Positions 17,902 to 25,964 of a stretch of 64,000 nucleotides of DNA are shown here, piece after piece. A program made the translations under genes and the position numbers. The notes under the pieces were generated by a model, which did no database searches, had not been told where the DNA came from, and worked only from the letters and a program-made list of their open reading frames with translations. The stretch spans positions 246,222 to 310,221 of the forward strand of contig JALVSY010000030.1 in NCBI GenBank assembly GCA_027036135.1. The letters are read 5' to 3'. Each line of letters starts with the position of its first letter. Position 1 is the stretch's first letter. This DNA is from Pyrodictiaceae archaeon (GTDB lineage Archaea; Thermoproteota; Thermoprotei_A; Sulfolobales; Pyrodictiaceae).

Positions 17902-19857
17902 TTATTCGGGCTTAGCTGTCCTCATTATCTTGAACCACTCAGGGTTGGGCTCGGCTACTGGCTCGAAGGCGTTGAATGGGCAGATCTGGGCACATACCCC
18001 GCACCCTGTACACAACGCTGGGTCTATCTCGGCCTTCTTGTCGCTCCTGCGATGTATTGCTGGGCAGTTGAACACTGTGTAGCATATGCCGCACCCGGTG
18101 CACTTATCCAGGTTAACCTTGTAAGCGACGGGCTTTACTCCCATGCGGTAAGCTGTTCTCAGCGCGACTAGTATACAGGCACCCTTAGCTACTAGGACAG
18201 CGGGCTTCTTGTTCTCCTTCACGTACCTCAGTGCCTCTAGGAGCTTCGCCTCGGAGTCCTTAACATCAAATGGATCAGCTACTAGGATCTTCTCTACACC
18301 GACTTCCCGGGCAACACTCTCTATGCTCATAGCTCGTCCGGGCTCCCCTGTTGCCCTGATACCAGTCCCGGGGTGTGGCTGGTGCCCTGTCATCGCGGTG
18401 GTGTGGTTATCTAGGACTATTACTAGGAGTGGTGCGTTGTTGTATACAGCGTTTAGTAGCGGTGTTATGCCGCTGTGGAAGAATGTTGAGTCACCTATTA
18501 TCGCTATAGCTATGTCGTTGTCCCCGCGGAGTACGTGCGCGAACCCGTTCCCAGCGCCTATGCTACCGCCCATCTCTATTATAGTGTCTTGGACGTGGAA
18601 CGGGGGCAGTACTCCTAGGCTATAGCAGCCTATATCACCGCTATACACGGGTTTTAGCCGTAGCTTGTTCACGGCGCGCCTCAGCGCGTAGAAGAAGCCA
18701 CGATACGGGCACCCTGGGCACAGTACCGGGGGTCTTGGGGGAAGTTTTTCATCGAGGCTCTCTGGGGGCTCTAGGGCCCATTTCGGCGCCTCCTTCCCAG
18801 TTACCTTGGCGAGGGCCTTTACTACCTTGTCTAGTCCTAGCTCGCCGTATCGCGGAAGAAGCGGCTCGCCGCGCTTACCAAGTATCCTTGTCTTTGCCCC
18901 CGCTTCCTGGGCCATGGCCTTTAGCTGTGTTTCTGCGACGGGGTCACCCTCCTCGACTACTAGCACGGTGTCGTGGCTCAGTATCTTCTCGGCCAGCGGT
19001 CTCGGGAACGGTACGCTCGTCGCGACCTTGTAGAGCGTAACCATGTCCTCCGCTCCCAGTACGCGTACAGCCTCCCTAGCGTAGCGGTGGCCGAGCCCAA
19101 CCCCTACTACTGCTACGTCGCCGCTACCCTCGATGCTGTTGAGGGGGAAGCTGGCCAGCTCTTCGGCTATCTTGTCCCAGTAATCGAGTAGCTCTAGTCT
19201 CTTCCTCCGAGCATACTGGGGCACAAGCGTCCAACGCGCAGGATCCTTGTGGAACTCTCCCCGGGGCTCCAGCTTATCCAGCGGTATCTCCCCGGTATCC
19301 ACTGGGACCCTTGTGTGCGCTATCCTAGTGGTAGTCCTCAGTATGAATGGGCGCTTGTACTTCTCGCTATACGTGAGCGCAAGCCTAGCAGCCTCCTTAG
19401 CGTCCTGGGGCCCCGTGGGCTCTATCACCGCCACGTAGGCGTGGAGACCATACCACCTATTGTCTTGCTCGTTCTGGCTACTCCACATCCAGGGATCATC
19501 AGCACTCACCACTACCAGTGCCCCGTCGACGCCCAGGTACGCGCTGCTAAAGAACGGGTCAGCGGCGACGTTGAGCCCCACGTGCTTCATAGCAGCTATT
19601 GCACGGGCCCCGGCTATGGCGGCGCCGAGGGCAGCCTCGAGAGCCACCTTCTCGTTGACACTCCACTCGACGTAGGGCTTGCCGCCGAGCACCCGGGAGG
19701 CAGTTGAGAGCGCCTCAACTATCTCGGTGCTAGGCGTACCAGGGTAAGCGGCAGCGAACTGTAGCCCAGCCTCGAGGAAGCCACGGGCAATCGCAACGTT
19801 GCCCAGCATTATTACTCTCTTACCTGGAGGCGAGAGAACCTCGCGATGATGAGCCAA
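17902..19857 (-). CDS. iorA: Indolepyruvate ferredoxin oxidoreductase, alpha subunit
   Basis: A 651-residue subunit with the pyruvate-binding domain (AAYPGTPSTEIVEAL, residues 37-51), a central transketolase-like domain, a thiamine-diphosphate domain (GDIGCYSLG ... GNGFAH, about 406-440) and a C-terminal 2x[4Fe-4S] ferredoxin domain (CTGCGICYTVFNCP and CTGCGVCAQICP). It acts in the cytoplasm in fermentation of aromatic amino acids, which fits a peptide-using hyperthermophile. The start is TTG. Confidence 0.96.
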   Translation of the reverse strand: MAHHREVLSPPGKRVIMLGNVAIARGFLEAGLQFAAAYPGTPSTEIVEALSTASRVLGGKPYVEWSVNEKVALEAALGAAIAGARAIAAMKHVGLNVAADPFFSSAYLGVDGALVVVSADDPWMWSSQNEQDNRWYGLHAYVAVIEPTGPQDAKEAARLALTYSEKYKRPFILRTTTRIAHTRVPVDTGEIPLDKLEPRGEFHKDPARWTLVPQYARRKRLELLDYWDKIAEELASFPLNSIEGSGDVAVVGVGLGHRYAREAVRVLGAEDMVTLYKVATSVPFPRPLAEKILSHDTVLVVEEGDPVAETQLKAMAQEAGAKTRILGKRGEPLLPRYGELGLDKVVKALAKVTGKEAPKWALEPPESLDEKLPPRPPVLCPGCPYRGFFYALRRAVNKLRLKPVYSGDIGCYSLGVLPPFHVQDTIIEMGGSIGAGNGFAHVLRGDNDIAIAIIGDSTFFHSGITPLLNAVYNNAPLLVIVLDNHTTAMTGHQPHPGTGIRATGEPGRAMSIESVAREVGVEKILVADPFDVKDSEAKLLEALRYVKENKKPAVLVAKGACILVALRTAYRMGVKPVAYKVNLDKCTGCGICYTVFNCPAIHRRSDKKAEIDPALCTGCGVCAQICPFNAFEPVAEPNPEWFKIMRTAKPE

Positions 19858-19996
19858 AATAACCAGTCCCCGCAGAGGAGTTCCTCACCCTATGTTTTTG
19901 CCCCTGGGTAACGGATAAGCATCACGATAGTCGGTGGCCTAACGAGACCCTCCAAGCACTATCCAAGAGAGACACTGTGGAGGAGAAGAGGGATGC

Positions 19997-20845
19997 CTAG
20001 GCGGCTAGCTCTCCTCCTCGCTGCCTGGTCGCTGGGGCCTCGAGGCCGCCCACGACGCCTGCCTTCTCGGCCTCCTCAGCCTCTTCTTCCTCGACTATCT
20101 CCCTTATCTTGTGCCTAGCTACCGCGATGGCGTGCTCTAGGTCGCCGCGCGGGCCACGTATCCTCTCCGGTAGCTTCTCCAAGACCTCCTCTGGGCCATA
20201 GCAGACGAGGCGGTCTCCAGCACGTAGGCGGAAATCGGGCTTAGGAGCCCCAATGTAAACCTCTCCCTGGGGAGTCTGCCTGTAAACCCCCAGGACCATT
20301 ACGCCCTCCTCTCTCAGCCTAGCCTCCTTGAGCGTCTTCCCGTCAAGCCAGCAACCAGGCCTTACACGTATTATCGAGATACCGTAGCCCCTGCTGAGCC
20401 CCAGCACGTGCTCATAGTCTATTATCTTGACCCGTGTCCAGCGAGTACTAGCCCACTCAATAAACTTTCCAAGCAACTTATCCAGTAAGTGGGAGCGAGA
20501 GAAGAGGTAGAGGGCACCGAGCCCAATAAGCAGGCCTAGGCCATTAGTAGCCATCTCTCCCGGTGTATTGCCGACGAAGGTGAGCACAAGCGAGGCTATG
20601 GCAGAGGTGAGCCCCGCGCTCCCCAGGAGCATAAGCCACTTAATGATTCTCCTTCGAATCGGGTGATTCACAACGTACTCCGCCTCAGAAGTAGTAAACC
20701 CCACGCCGGTAAACGCTGAAAGCGCCTGGAACCCGGCAACATCGTGGCTAAGCCCAGTCTTCTCCAACGCCTTAGTACCTATACGCACCACTATCATAGA
20801 GAACAGCACTACCAGCAGGAACGTTACCAGTGGCGCCGGGAACAT
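19997..20845 (-). CDS. Membrane protein with TrkA-C (RCK_C) domain
   Basis: A 282-residue protein with three or four membrane segments in the first 120 residues (PLVTFLLVVLFSMIVV, LMLLGSAGLTSAIASLVLTF, LGLLIGLGALYLF) followed by a TrkA-C domain: DYEHVLGLSRGYGISIIRV through LRAGDRLVCYGPEEVLEKL. The tail is charged and acidic. Such proteins are thought to gate ion or solute transport in response to a small ligand. No transport pore signature (TVGYGD) is visible, so I do not call it a K+ channel. Confidence 0.75.
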   Translation of the reverse strand: MFPAPLVTFLLVVLFSMIVVRIGTKALEKTGLSHDVAGFQALSAFTGVGFTTSEAEYVVNHPIRRRIIKWLMLLGSAGLTSAIASLVLTFVGNTPGEMATNGLGLLIGLGALYLFSRSHLLDKLLGKFIEWASTRWTRVKIIDYEHVLGLSRGYGISIIRVRPGCWLDGKTLKEARLREEGVMVLGVYRQTPQGEVYIGAPKPDFRLRAGDRLVCYGPEEVLEKLPERIRGPRGDLEHAIAVARHKIREIVEEEEAEEAEKAGVVGGLEAPATRQRGGELAA

Positions 20846-20983
20846 AGCCCTGCATCAACCTAGCTACTCGGAATCACCGAGGCCCCCTTTATATATCCAT
20901 GGCTTATAGAGCCCTGGTATGTACTAGTAGTACACAAGCCTAGAATACCCAGACAGAGCCAAGGAACAAACTGGTAAACAGTT

Positions 20984-21556
20984 TTGAGAACAAGTACAGC
21001 AATAATAGCAATAACCATGCTAGCCTCGCTACTAAGCACAGCCGCCCTATGGAACTTGATGCTCCAGGTACAGGGAGTAGTGAAGACAGGCAGCTACGAC
21101 CCAGAAATAACATCAACCAAGCTAATAATTAGCGACCACTGCCAATGCAACTGCACCCACGGCCACGGAGAAGGAACCATAGAAACAGACCCAGATAACC
21201 ACCTAAGAATATACATACACATAGACCACGCACACCACAACACCACGATATGGCTAGGCCTCATAATATCCAACCAAGGTACAATCCCGCTCAAAATAAC
21301 CCGCGTAGAAACAAACGCCACAAATCAAGAAACCTACGTCTATGGACCCTACCAAGCACCAGGAACAAGCCAAGTATGGAGCCACGCCACAGCAGCAACA
21401 CTACCATACCTAGGATACACAGGGCTACCCAGCCCAAGCCTCCAAGCACCACAAAAACTAATACTATGGATAAAACTACAACCCATACACCACCACACAC
21501 ATTGCCACAAAGAAACATACGAAGTAACCATAGAAACAAAACCATTCAACGCCTAA
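20984..21556 (+). CDS. Secreted/anchored beta-rich protein, His/Cys-rich, TasA/cannula-like candidate
   Basis: A 190-residue protein starting with TTG. Residues 4-24 form a hydrophobic signal segment (IIAITMLASLLSTAALWNLM) followed by GVVKTGSYDPEI, the arrangement seen in SipW-type exported proteins that form fibres. Residues 50-75 are rich in Cys and His (DHCQCNCTHGHGEG, HIDHAHH) and could bind metal. The rest is beta-rich with several N-x-T/S sites. Codons are strikingly A- and C-ending, unlike the neighbours. Family not proven; a cannula or TasA-like subunit is an inference. Confidence 0.6.
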   Translation: MRTSTAIIAITMLASLLSTAALWNLMLQVQGVVKTGSYDPEITSTKLIISDHCQCNCTHGHGEGTIETDPDNHLRIYIHIDHAHHNTTIWLGLIISNQGTIPLKITRVETNATNQETYVYGPYQAPGTSQVWSHATAATLPYLGYTGLPSPSLQAPQKLILWIKLQPIHHHTHCHKETYEVTIETKPFNA

Positions 21557-21737
21557 ACACAAACACTTGGGCCTAATAACCCCATCACAGCACCAAACCA
21601 CTCCAGCCAATAAAGGCGCTACACATACTCAAATAATCTGTATATCTATGTTGATTGATTTTGCTAGCTTACTGGGCCCAAAGGGATATGTATTCTAGGG
21701 CTGGGCTAGTTCATTACAGTTATGAGCGGGTTGTGCA

Positions 21738-21992
21738 ATGTCTACTGAGCTTAGGGAGATTATCAGGCGTGAGCGTGTGCCCTACTCCGACAAGGAGAAG
21801 CTGTTCATTGTTTTAGGGCTCTTACTTAGTGGTAGGATTTCGCTGGGTAAGGCGGCTGAGCTGCTGGGTCTTAGGGTTGATGATTTCTGGCTGCTCATGC
21901 ACAAGCTTGGTGTTAAGTATAGCATTCTTGACGAGGAGGAGGTTGAGGAAGAGCTAGATGCCTATAGGAGGATCTTTAAGAGCAGTGTTTAA
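21738..21992 (+). CDS. UPF0175 family antitoxin-like protein
   Basis: An 84-residue protein with a helix-turn-helix-like C-terminal half (LLSGRISLGKAAELLGLRVDDFWLLMHKLGV), the hallmark of UPF0175. These small proteins are regularly encoded directly before DUF3368/PIN nucleases, as here, and are thought to be the antitoxins. The downstream gene begins before this one ends, implying coupled translation. Confidence 0.8.
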   Translation: MSTELREIIRRERVPYSDKEKLFIVLGLLLSGRISLGKAAELLGLRVDDFWLLMHKLGVKYSILDEEEVEEELDAYRRIFKSSV

Positions 21993-22434
21993 CACTTCTC
22001 CGATAATAGTATTGGCTAAGCTTGGCGTTCTGAGTAGTGCTCTTAAACTGTTTAGCGAGGTTGAGGTCCCCAGCGGTGTACTTGAGGAGTTAGAGAGAAA
22101 GAGGGATGAAGTGTACCAGGAGCTTATAAGAGCCATTAATGAAGGTAGTGTACGTGTCGAGAATATTAGAAGGAGGCTTCCGAGGCTCAGCGTCGGCGAA
22201 TCTTCTGCAATACTTCTAGCCTTAGCGAGGAACAAGATCGTAGTCCTAGACGATAAGAGAGCTCGAAGACTAGCTAGGGAGCTAGGCCTAGAAGTCATAG
22301 GGACACCCTCAATACTCAAGAAACTCCATGAGCAAGGCATCTTAGCTGAACCGCCTAGCACCATATACAGACGCCTAATTGAAATAGGATTCTACATAGA
22401 CAAGAAGCTTTTCAACAAAATCTTCCAGGAATAA
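21985..22434 (+). CDS. DUF3368 PIN-domain nuclease (toxin)
   Basis: A PIN-like RNase toxin partner. The N-terminal FNTSPIIVLAKLG carries the first Asp/Asn-type site, VGESSAILLALARNKIVVLDDKRARRLA has the central acid pair and Asp, and a helical tail follows. I prefer GTG 21985 (8-base overlap with the antitoxin), since the family has only two or three residues before NTSP; ATG 21958 is in frame upstream. It is expected to cut RNA when not bound by its UPF0175 partner. Confidence 0.8.
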   Translation: MFNTSPIIVLAKLGVLSSALKLFSEVEVPSGVLEELERKRDEVYQELIRAINEGSVRVENIRRRLPRLSVGESSAILLALARNKIVVLDDKRARRLARELGLEVIGTPSILKKLHEQGILAEPPSTIYRRLIEIGFYIDKKLFNKIFQE

Positions 22435-22746
22435 ATAGAACAACTATAGCTCAAGGCTAAGGCCACAAAATTCTACAATAACAGGACACAGGCCAACCGA
22501 CCCCTACCTGCTGCCCACCCAAGACACCTACTCAAGAGCACGCTTTACATACCGCAAGGAGCTTCCCCGCACTATATCTCTGCAAAATCATGAAGTTTAC
22601 AAGGGAATACTATTTCAAAATCGCTACCCATTATATATCATCTAGCATTCTAGATAGGATTTCCCCATGAACGTTTAGCTCAAAGATAATATATTAGACC
22701 AGATTGGCAGGGGAGGAAGTGCTAGAAACTAGTTGCCCTGAATATT
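22435..22746. other. AT-rich intergenic stretch
   Basis: About 310 bases with no credible open frame or RNA signature on either strand. It leads into a decayed tRNA fragment and probably belongs to the same eroded integration region. Confidence 0.5.
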
Positions 22747-22797
22747 GGTGAGGCCGCGAGGATTTGAATCCCGGATCTCCGGCTCCGAAGGCTGGCG
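22747..22797 (-). pseudogene. Decayed 3' half of a tRNA gene (fragment A)
   Basis: Read on the minus strand, the stretch runs from an anticodon-stem-like GCCAGCCTTCGGAGCCGG through a T-arm-like GGGATTCAAATCC to an acceptor-like GCGGCCTCAC. The T stem has mismatches and no 5' half (acceptor, D arm) is present next to it, so it is not a working tRNA. Archaeal elements often integrate into the 3' half of tRNA genes and leave such copies. A second fragment lies about 1 kb away. Confidence 0.55.
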
Positions 22798-22962
22798 ATA
22801 TAAAAGTGATGTTTCCAATAGAAACCATGAAATGGAAACACACTTCAAGAATAGTTATCGGATAGGATACCTATCATGATGATCTGGAAACTCTTCCGTA
22901 GATAGGAGTATAAAGCATATTGGGCTGGGGGCTCGTAGTAGTTCTTGGAGGTGTATGGAGAA

Positions 22963-23172
22963 TTGTCCAAGGTGGTCAAAGCAGTATATAAGGATGGTGT
23001 GCTGAAGCTTCTAGAGCCTGTAGAGCTCAGGGAAGGCGAGGAGGTGTTTGTGAGGCTGGAGAGGTACGAGAACCGGGTCAGGAGACTCCGTAAGTATCGG
23101 GGCATGCTGGGTAAGGCGAGTAGGGAGGAGATAGAAGAACTCCTACTTGAGGCCGAGTTCGAGCGTCTCTAG
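22963..23172 (+). CDS. DUF104 family antitoxin
   Basis: A 69-residue protein starting at TTG 22963 with GGAGGTG upstream (22947-22953). The N-terminal KVVKAVYKDGVLKLLEPVEL followed by REGEEVFVRL is the DUF104 (AF2212-like) beta domain; a charged helix KASREEIEELLLEAEFERL follows and would contact the toxin. It directly precedes a broken PIN toxin gene, so this antitoxin may now be an orphan. Confidence 0.85.
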   Translation: MSKVVKAVYKDGVLKLLEPVELREGEEVFVRLERYENRVRRLRKYRGMLGKASREEIEELLLEAEFERL

Positions 23173-23187
23173 AGGGGATTAGCAGGG

Positions 23188-23644
23188 TTGAAAGTAGTAG
23201 ACACTAACATCTTCGTACATCTTCGTAGAATACCTCTTCGACGGAGACCGTGCCGACGAAGCTGAGAGACTCTTAGCCTCGTACCCGGACCTGGCAGCGA
23301 CTGTTGGGATAATCAATGAAGTGGAATTTGTGATTATAAGGCGCCTAGCAAAGAAAAGACTGGGCATTAGGAAGCTCAGCAGGCCCAGGGAGCATATAAG
23401 GAGGAATGAGCTAGGCTTCGCAATCAACATGCTCGAGCGATACACTGAAATGCTCTAAGAATTCGACATAGCAGTCCTAAGAGACCATGCAGAACCCAAG
23501 GAGCTACTGGAAACCATGAGAAAATACAGGCTAACCCCGAGCGACGCCATCATAGCCTTAACCTGTAAGCACTATAGTATAAACGCTATCCTTACTTTCG
23601 ACGAGGACTTCAAGAGAATACCTTGGCTGAAGGTTATACCCTAG
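23188..23644 (+). pseudogene. Broken PIN-domain (VapC-like) toxin
   Basis: The gene begins TTG-encoded KVVDTNIFV, the start of a PIN domain with its first catalytic Asp, 15 bases after the antitoxin. A 10-base tandem duplication (ACATCTTCGT at 23207-23216 and again at 23217-23226) shifts the frame. Removing one copy restores DTNIFVEYLFDGDRADEAER and the rest of a roughly 148-residue PIN protein, including NEVEF, a TPSDAIIAL segment and a LTFDEDFKRI end. An in-frame TAA at 23456-23458 breaks it a second time. Two lesions argue for a real pseudogene. Confidence 0.85.
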
Positions 23645-23771
23645 AAATCCCAGAATCATATGGTGATTATACTACATGGTTATCAAGGACTGAGTAGGCA
23701 TCAGCTAGGGTTCGAGGTTTCCGCGTTTGATAACCCCTTATTGGAAATTAGTGATGGTTTCGTGGAGTTTG

Positions 23772-23822
23772 TGGCGGGCCCGCCGGGATTTGAACCCTCG
23801 ACCACTGGCTCCGAAGACCAGC
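23772..23822 (-). pseudogene. Decayed 3' half of a tRNA-Arg-like gene (fragment B)
   Basis: On the minus strand an anticodon arm CTGGT-CTTCGGA-GCCAG (anticodon TCG, Arg) is followed by a T loop GGTTCAAATCC and an acceptor-like end GGCGGGCCCGCCA with CCA. The T stem does not pair fully and the 5' half is absent, so it is a fragment. The 3' end resembles that of the intact tRNA-Arg at 50971-51045. It is best explained as an attachment-site scar. Confidence 0.6.
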
Positions 23823-23962
23823 GTCCACGGAAAACTATTTACTGGGCAAATAGGTACTACAAAGACAGCTTGCATGAGTTACCCCTGAATCATGCATCGC
23901 TTAAATATCTAGAGCGTTTCATAAAGGAAAGAGGCATAGCGTCTATTGAATTGGTATCATAG
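23823..23962 (+). pseudogene. Possible integrase remnant next to tRNA fragment B
   Basis: An open frame that passes through fragment B continues for about 45 residues with protein-like composition (IYWANRYYKDSLHELPLN ... LKYLERFIKERG) and ends at 23962. In SSV-type integration the integrase gene is split at the tRNA 3' half, leaving such a tail in this orientation. No catalytic Arg/His/Tyr motifs remain, so this is only a suggestion from position. Confidence 0.3.
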
Positions 23963-24033
23963 TTAAGCATATGCCTTGTCTACTTCAATCAGCTATAATA
24001 TAGCATGTAATAATGACGTGAATGACCCGAATA

Positions 24034-24180
24034 AGGATTCCCCGGAGCCCCCGAGGAGCAGACCGCTGGCGGACTATTCTTCCCCCCGGAGACGGAGCAC
24101 TGCGTACTTCCCCGGGGCTTCACGGACTTTAAGCCCGCAGAAACAAGGAAGCGGAGCAAAACTCCACCCCACCACTTAAG
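24034..24180. ncRNA. GC-rich structured element, candidate non-coding RNA
   Basis: A GC-rich island about 150 bases long in AT-rich surroundings. Several inverted repeats are visible, such as GTGGAG/CTCCGC near 24150-24167 and GCCCCGGGG/CCCCCGAGG-type segments near 24045-24056 and 24110-24118. In hyperthermophiles such islands often mark structured RNAs. The minus strand seems more likely because its end (CTCCTCGGGGG) resembles the end of the element at 34484-34568. No known RNA family is recognised. Confidence 0.35.
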
Positions 24181-24295
24181 CCAATACAACACCCCACTAC
24201 TTAGCGGACATGTAATAAACGCAAGATAGCCTTTGAGAAAAAGCCTTAAACCGGGCCCTCTAATGCAATAAGACCAAAATGGAGTCCTCTCCTCT

Positions 24296-24402
24296 GGGGC
24301 CGTCGTCTAGCTTGGCAGGATGCGGGGCTTGGGCCCCCGTACGGCCTTCCCGCCCTAGGGAGGCCGGGGCGAAGGTCCGGGGTTCAAATCCCCGCGGCCC
24401 CA
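24296..24402 (+). tRNA. tRNA-Pro (TGG) with an intron at a non-canonical position
   Basis: Acceptor stem GGGGCCG/CGGCCCC, T arm CGGGG-TTCAAAT-CCCCG and encoded CCA (24403-24405) are clear. The anticodon arm CGGGG-CTTGGGC-CCCCG (24323-24339) is intact without splicing, giving anticodon TGG. Between it and the T stem lie 38 bases where 4-5 are expected, so about 33 bases (near 24340-24372) must be an intron in the variable region. That stretch forms its own hairpin (GGCCTTCCC/GGGAGGCC). Confidence 0.85.
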
Positions 24403-24405
24403 CCA

Positions 24406-25061
24406 TATAGCACCCCTATAAATTTCTATCAATTCTAAGCACACTCCTTAGTTAACTAGTTGACGAACGTTTTGTTATATTAACGTTCTATGGTGTTAGG
24501 AGTGTTAGTTGAAGTATTTAGAGTGCATTTTCTAGCCTATGTAGAGCTGTCCAAGATAGTTTTGTGAATATGTTTACGTAATATCTTCATTGTCAAGGAT
24601 TTACTAGTATTACATGGAGCTTGTCTAGGTCTGCATGGGCATGCTGAGTGAAGGATATAAACTAATTTACGCTAGTTACTAAATCTCTATGATTTTGAGG
24701 TTAACGGTAAATAAATAATTGAATGAGTGTGACTGACTATAACTGTGATATTTAAACAAGATGGCAGCGAAGGTGCAAACTGTCATGAATATGGGAGAGT
24801 TCGGGCGTGGGGGAGTGTGGTTAATGGTGTGTTAATTGGTGATAATTGTATTTATTGTCTATGTTTATATGTACATACCTAGTTAGAAAAGGATCTTGGG
24901 GTTTCTTAGGAAAAATAGAGCCAGGAGGCGGAGAGTACTAGGTTAATGGGATTACGATATGGAAGCGTAAGTAAGTTTATATTGAGTAGTTTGTGGGAAC
25001 TATACAGTGGAGCTAAGCGTTACCTTTAAATAAGTCTTCTAAGGGTGCGACAGGGGCTTGA
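24406..25061. other. AT-rich intergenic stretch
   Basis: About 650 bases with no convincing open frame, tRNA or repeat. A TATA-like CCTTTAAATA lies at 25022-25031, some 30 bases before the next gene, and is a plausible promoter for it. Confidence 0.5.
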
Positions 25062-25262
25062 TTGGAAATGGCAAGGGTTGTGTCGTTTCCTGAAGAGCTG
25101 CGTGGCAAGTGGGTGGCCTATAAGCTCAACAGAGATATCCAAGTGATAGACTATGACGAGGACTTCGAGAAGCTCCTAGCTAGGCTACGTAGCAAGGGCT
25201 TGGACGTGAGATTTATCCAGGTAGACTATGTCCCTGACGAGGACGTAGTCTTTCTGGTCTAG
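25062..25262 (+). CDS. Small hypothetical protein upstream of retropepsin-like gene
   Basis: A 66-residue protein (TTG 25062; ATG 25068 also possible) that I do not recognise. It begins with a FPEELRGKWVAYKLN segment, continues with a charged helix (DEDFEKLLARLRSKGLDVRF) and ends in DEDVVFLV. The pattern 'given protein length, WVAY, then a residue-counted helix' resembles small archaeal proteins that accompany retropepsin-like genes. It lies 10 bases before that gene, so they form a two-gene operon. Confidence 0.65.
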   Translation: MEMARVVSFPEELRGKWVAYKLNRDIQVIDYDEDFEKLLARLRSKGLDVRFIQVDYVPDEDVVFLV

Positions 25263-25272
25263 GTGCCCGGTA

Positions 25273-25725
25273 TTGGAATGCGTTAATGGGTTTTTCCAAC
25301 GTCTCTCATCCGCTACTGAATACCCTCTCGTGAAAGCGCGTCTCTACATCGATGGCGAGCTAAAGGGCGAGCTTCTCCTCCTGGTAGATACTGGCGCGGG
25401 TGTAACTAGTATATCCTATAGGGATGCCCTGAGACTGGGACTCACCAACATAGTGAAGCGCGGGCCAAGAAGGAAAGTAGTGGGGGTATCTGGTACTGCG
25501 CAGGAACGCGTACTAGCAGGCACCATAGAGCTAGAACTATTTGATGAAAGCAACGTGCTAAGGCTAAGGCTCAGCTCAGTAACCGTGGCGGAAAAGCCGA
25601 GACAACACGGTAAAGACTTCAATCTGGCCCTCCAGAGACCGAGCATACTAGGCTGGGACGCCCTCAAAAACACAGTAATAACGGTAGACTATGGCAAGAA
25701 GCTTGTACAAATTTGCTTACCATGA
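25273..25725 (+). CDS. Retropepsin-like aspartic protease fold protein
   Basis: A 150-residue single-domain aspartyl protease-like protein. The catalytic motif is LLVDTGAGVTSIS (about residues 34-46) and the family's second signature, a hydrophobic-hydrophobic-Gly, appears in PSILGWDALKNTVITVDY near the C-terminus. Like retroviral protease it would act as a homodimer. The target is unknown; co-transcription with the small upstream gene suggests that protein as partner or substrate. The start is TTG. Confidence 0.75.
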   Translation: MECVNGFFQRLSSATEYPLVKARLYIDGELKGELLLLVDTGAGVTSISYRDALRLGLTNIVKRGPRRKVVGVSGTAQERVLAGTIELELFDESNVLRLRLSSVTVAEKPRQHGKDFNLALQRPSILGWDALKNTVITVDYGKKLVQICLP

Positions 25726-25964
25726 TTCGTTCAATGCTCCTTTAGTAACTAGGAGTGCCAGCACTATCTCGACGAATATTTGAATGTATTTTGTATTAAT
25801 AATGAATCTAGGAATCTAAAGAATAGAAAACATAGTCACAGACTAAGAAAGAGGCTGCAAACGTGATGAGGAAAGGAAGTGAACCTAAGGGTATAAACTT
25901 TTGACTCAATGACCAGCATAGGAGTTTTTCGAAAACATTGCTAAAACCGGGGAATAGTAGAGGG

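Noticed and set aside
19249..19707. 152-codon plus-strand frame inside iorA
   Set aside because: Antisense shadow of a strongly conserved gene; no start signal or family features.
23660..23822. Plus-strand open frame leading into tRNA fragment B
   Set aside because: The GPPGFEPSTTGSEDQ part is tRNA-derived sequence; only the tail after 23822 is kept as a possible integrase remnant.
22747..23822. tRNA fragments as working trans-spliced tRNA halves
   Set aside because: Both T stems contain mismatches and no leader forming a bulge-helix-bulge was evident; integration scars explain them better, though the split-tRNA idea is not excluded.
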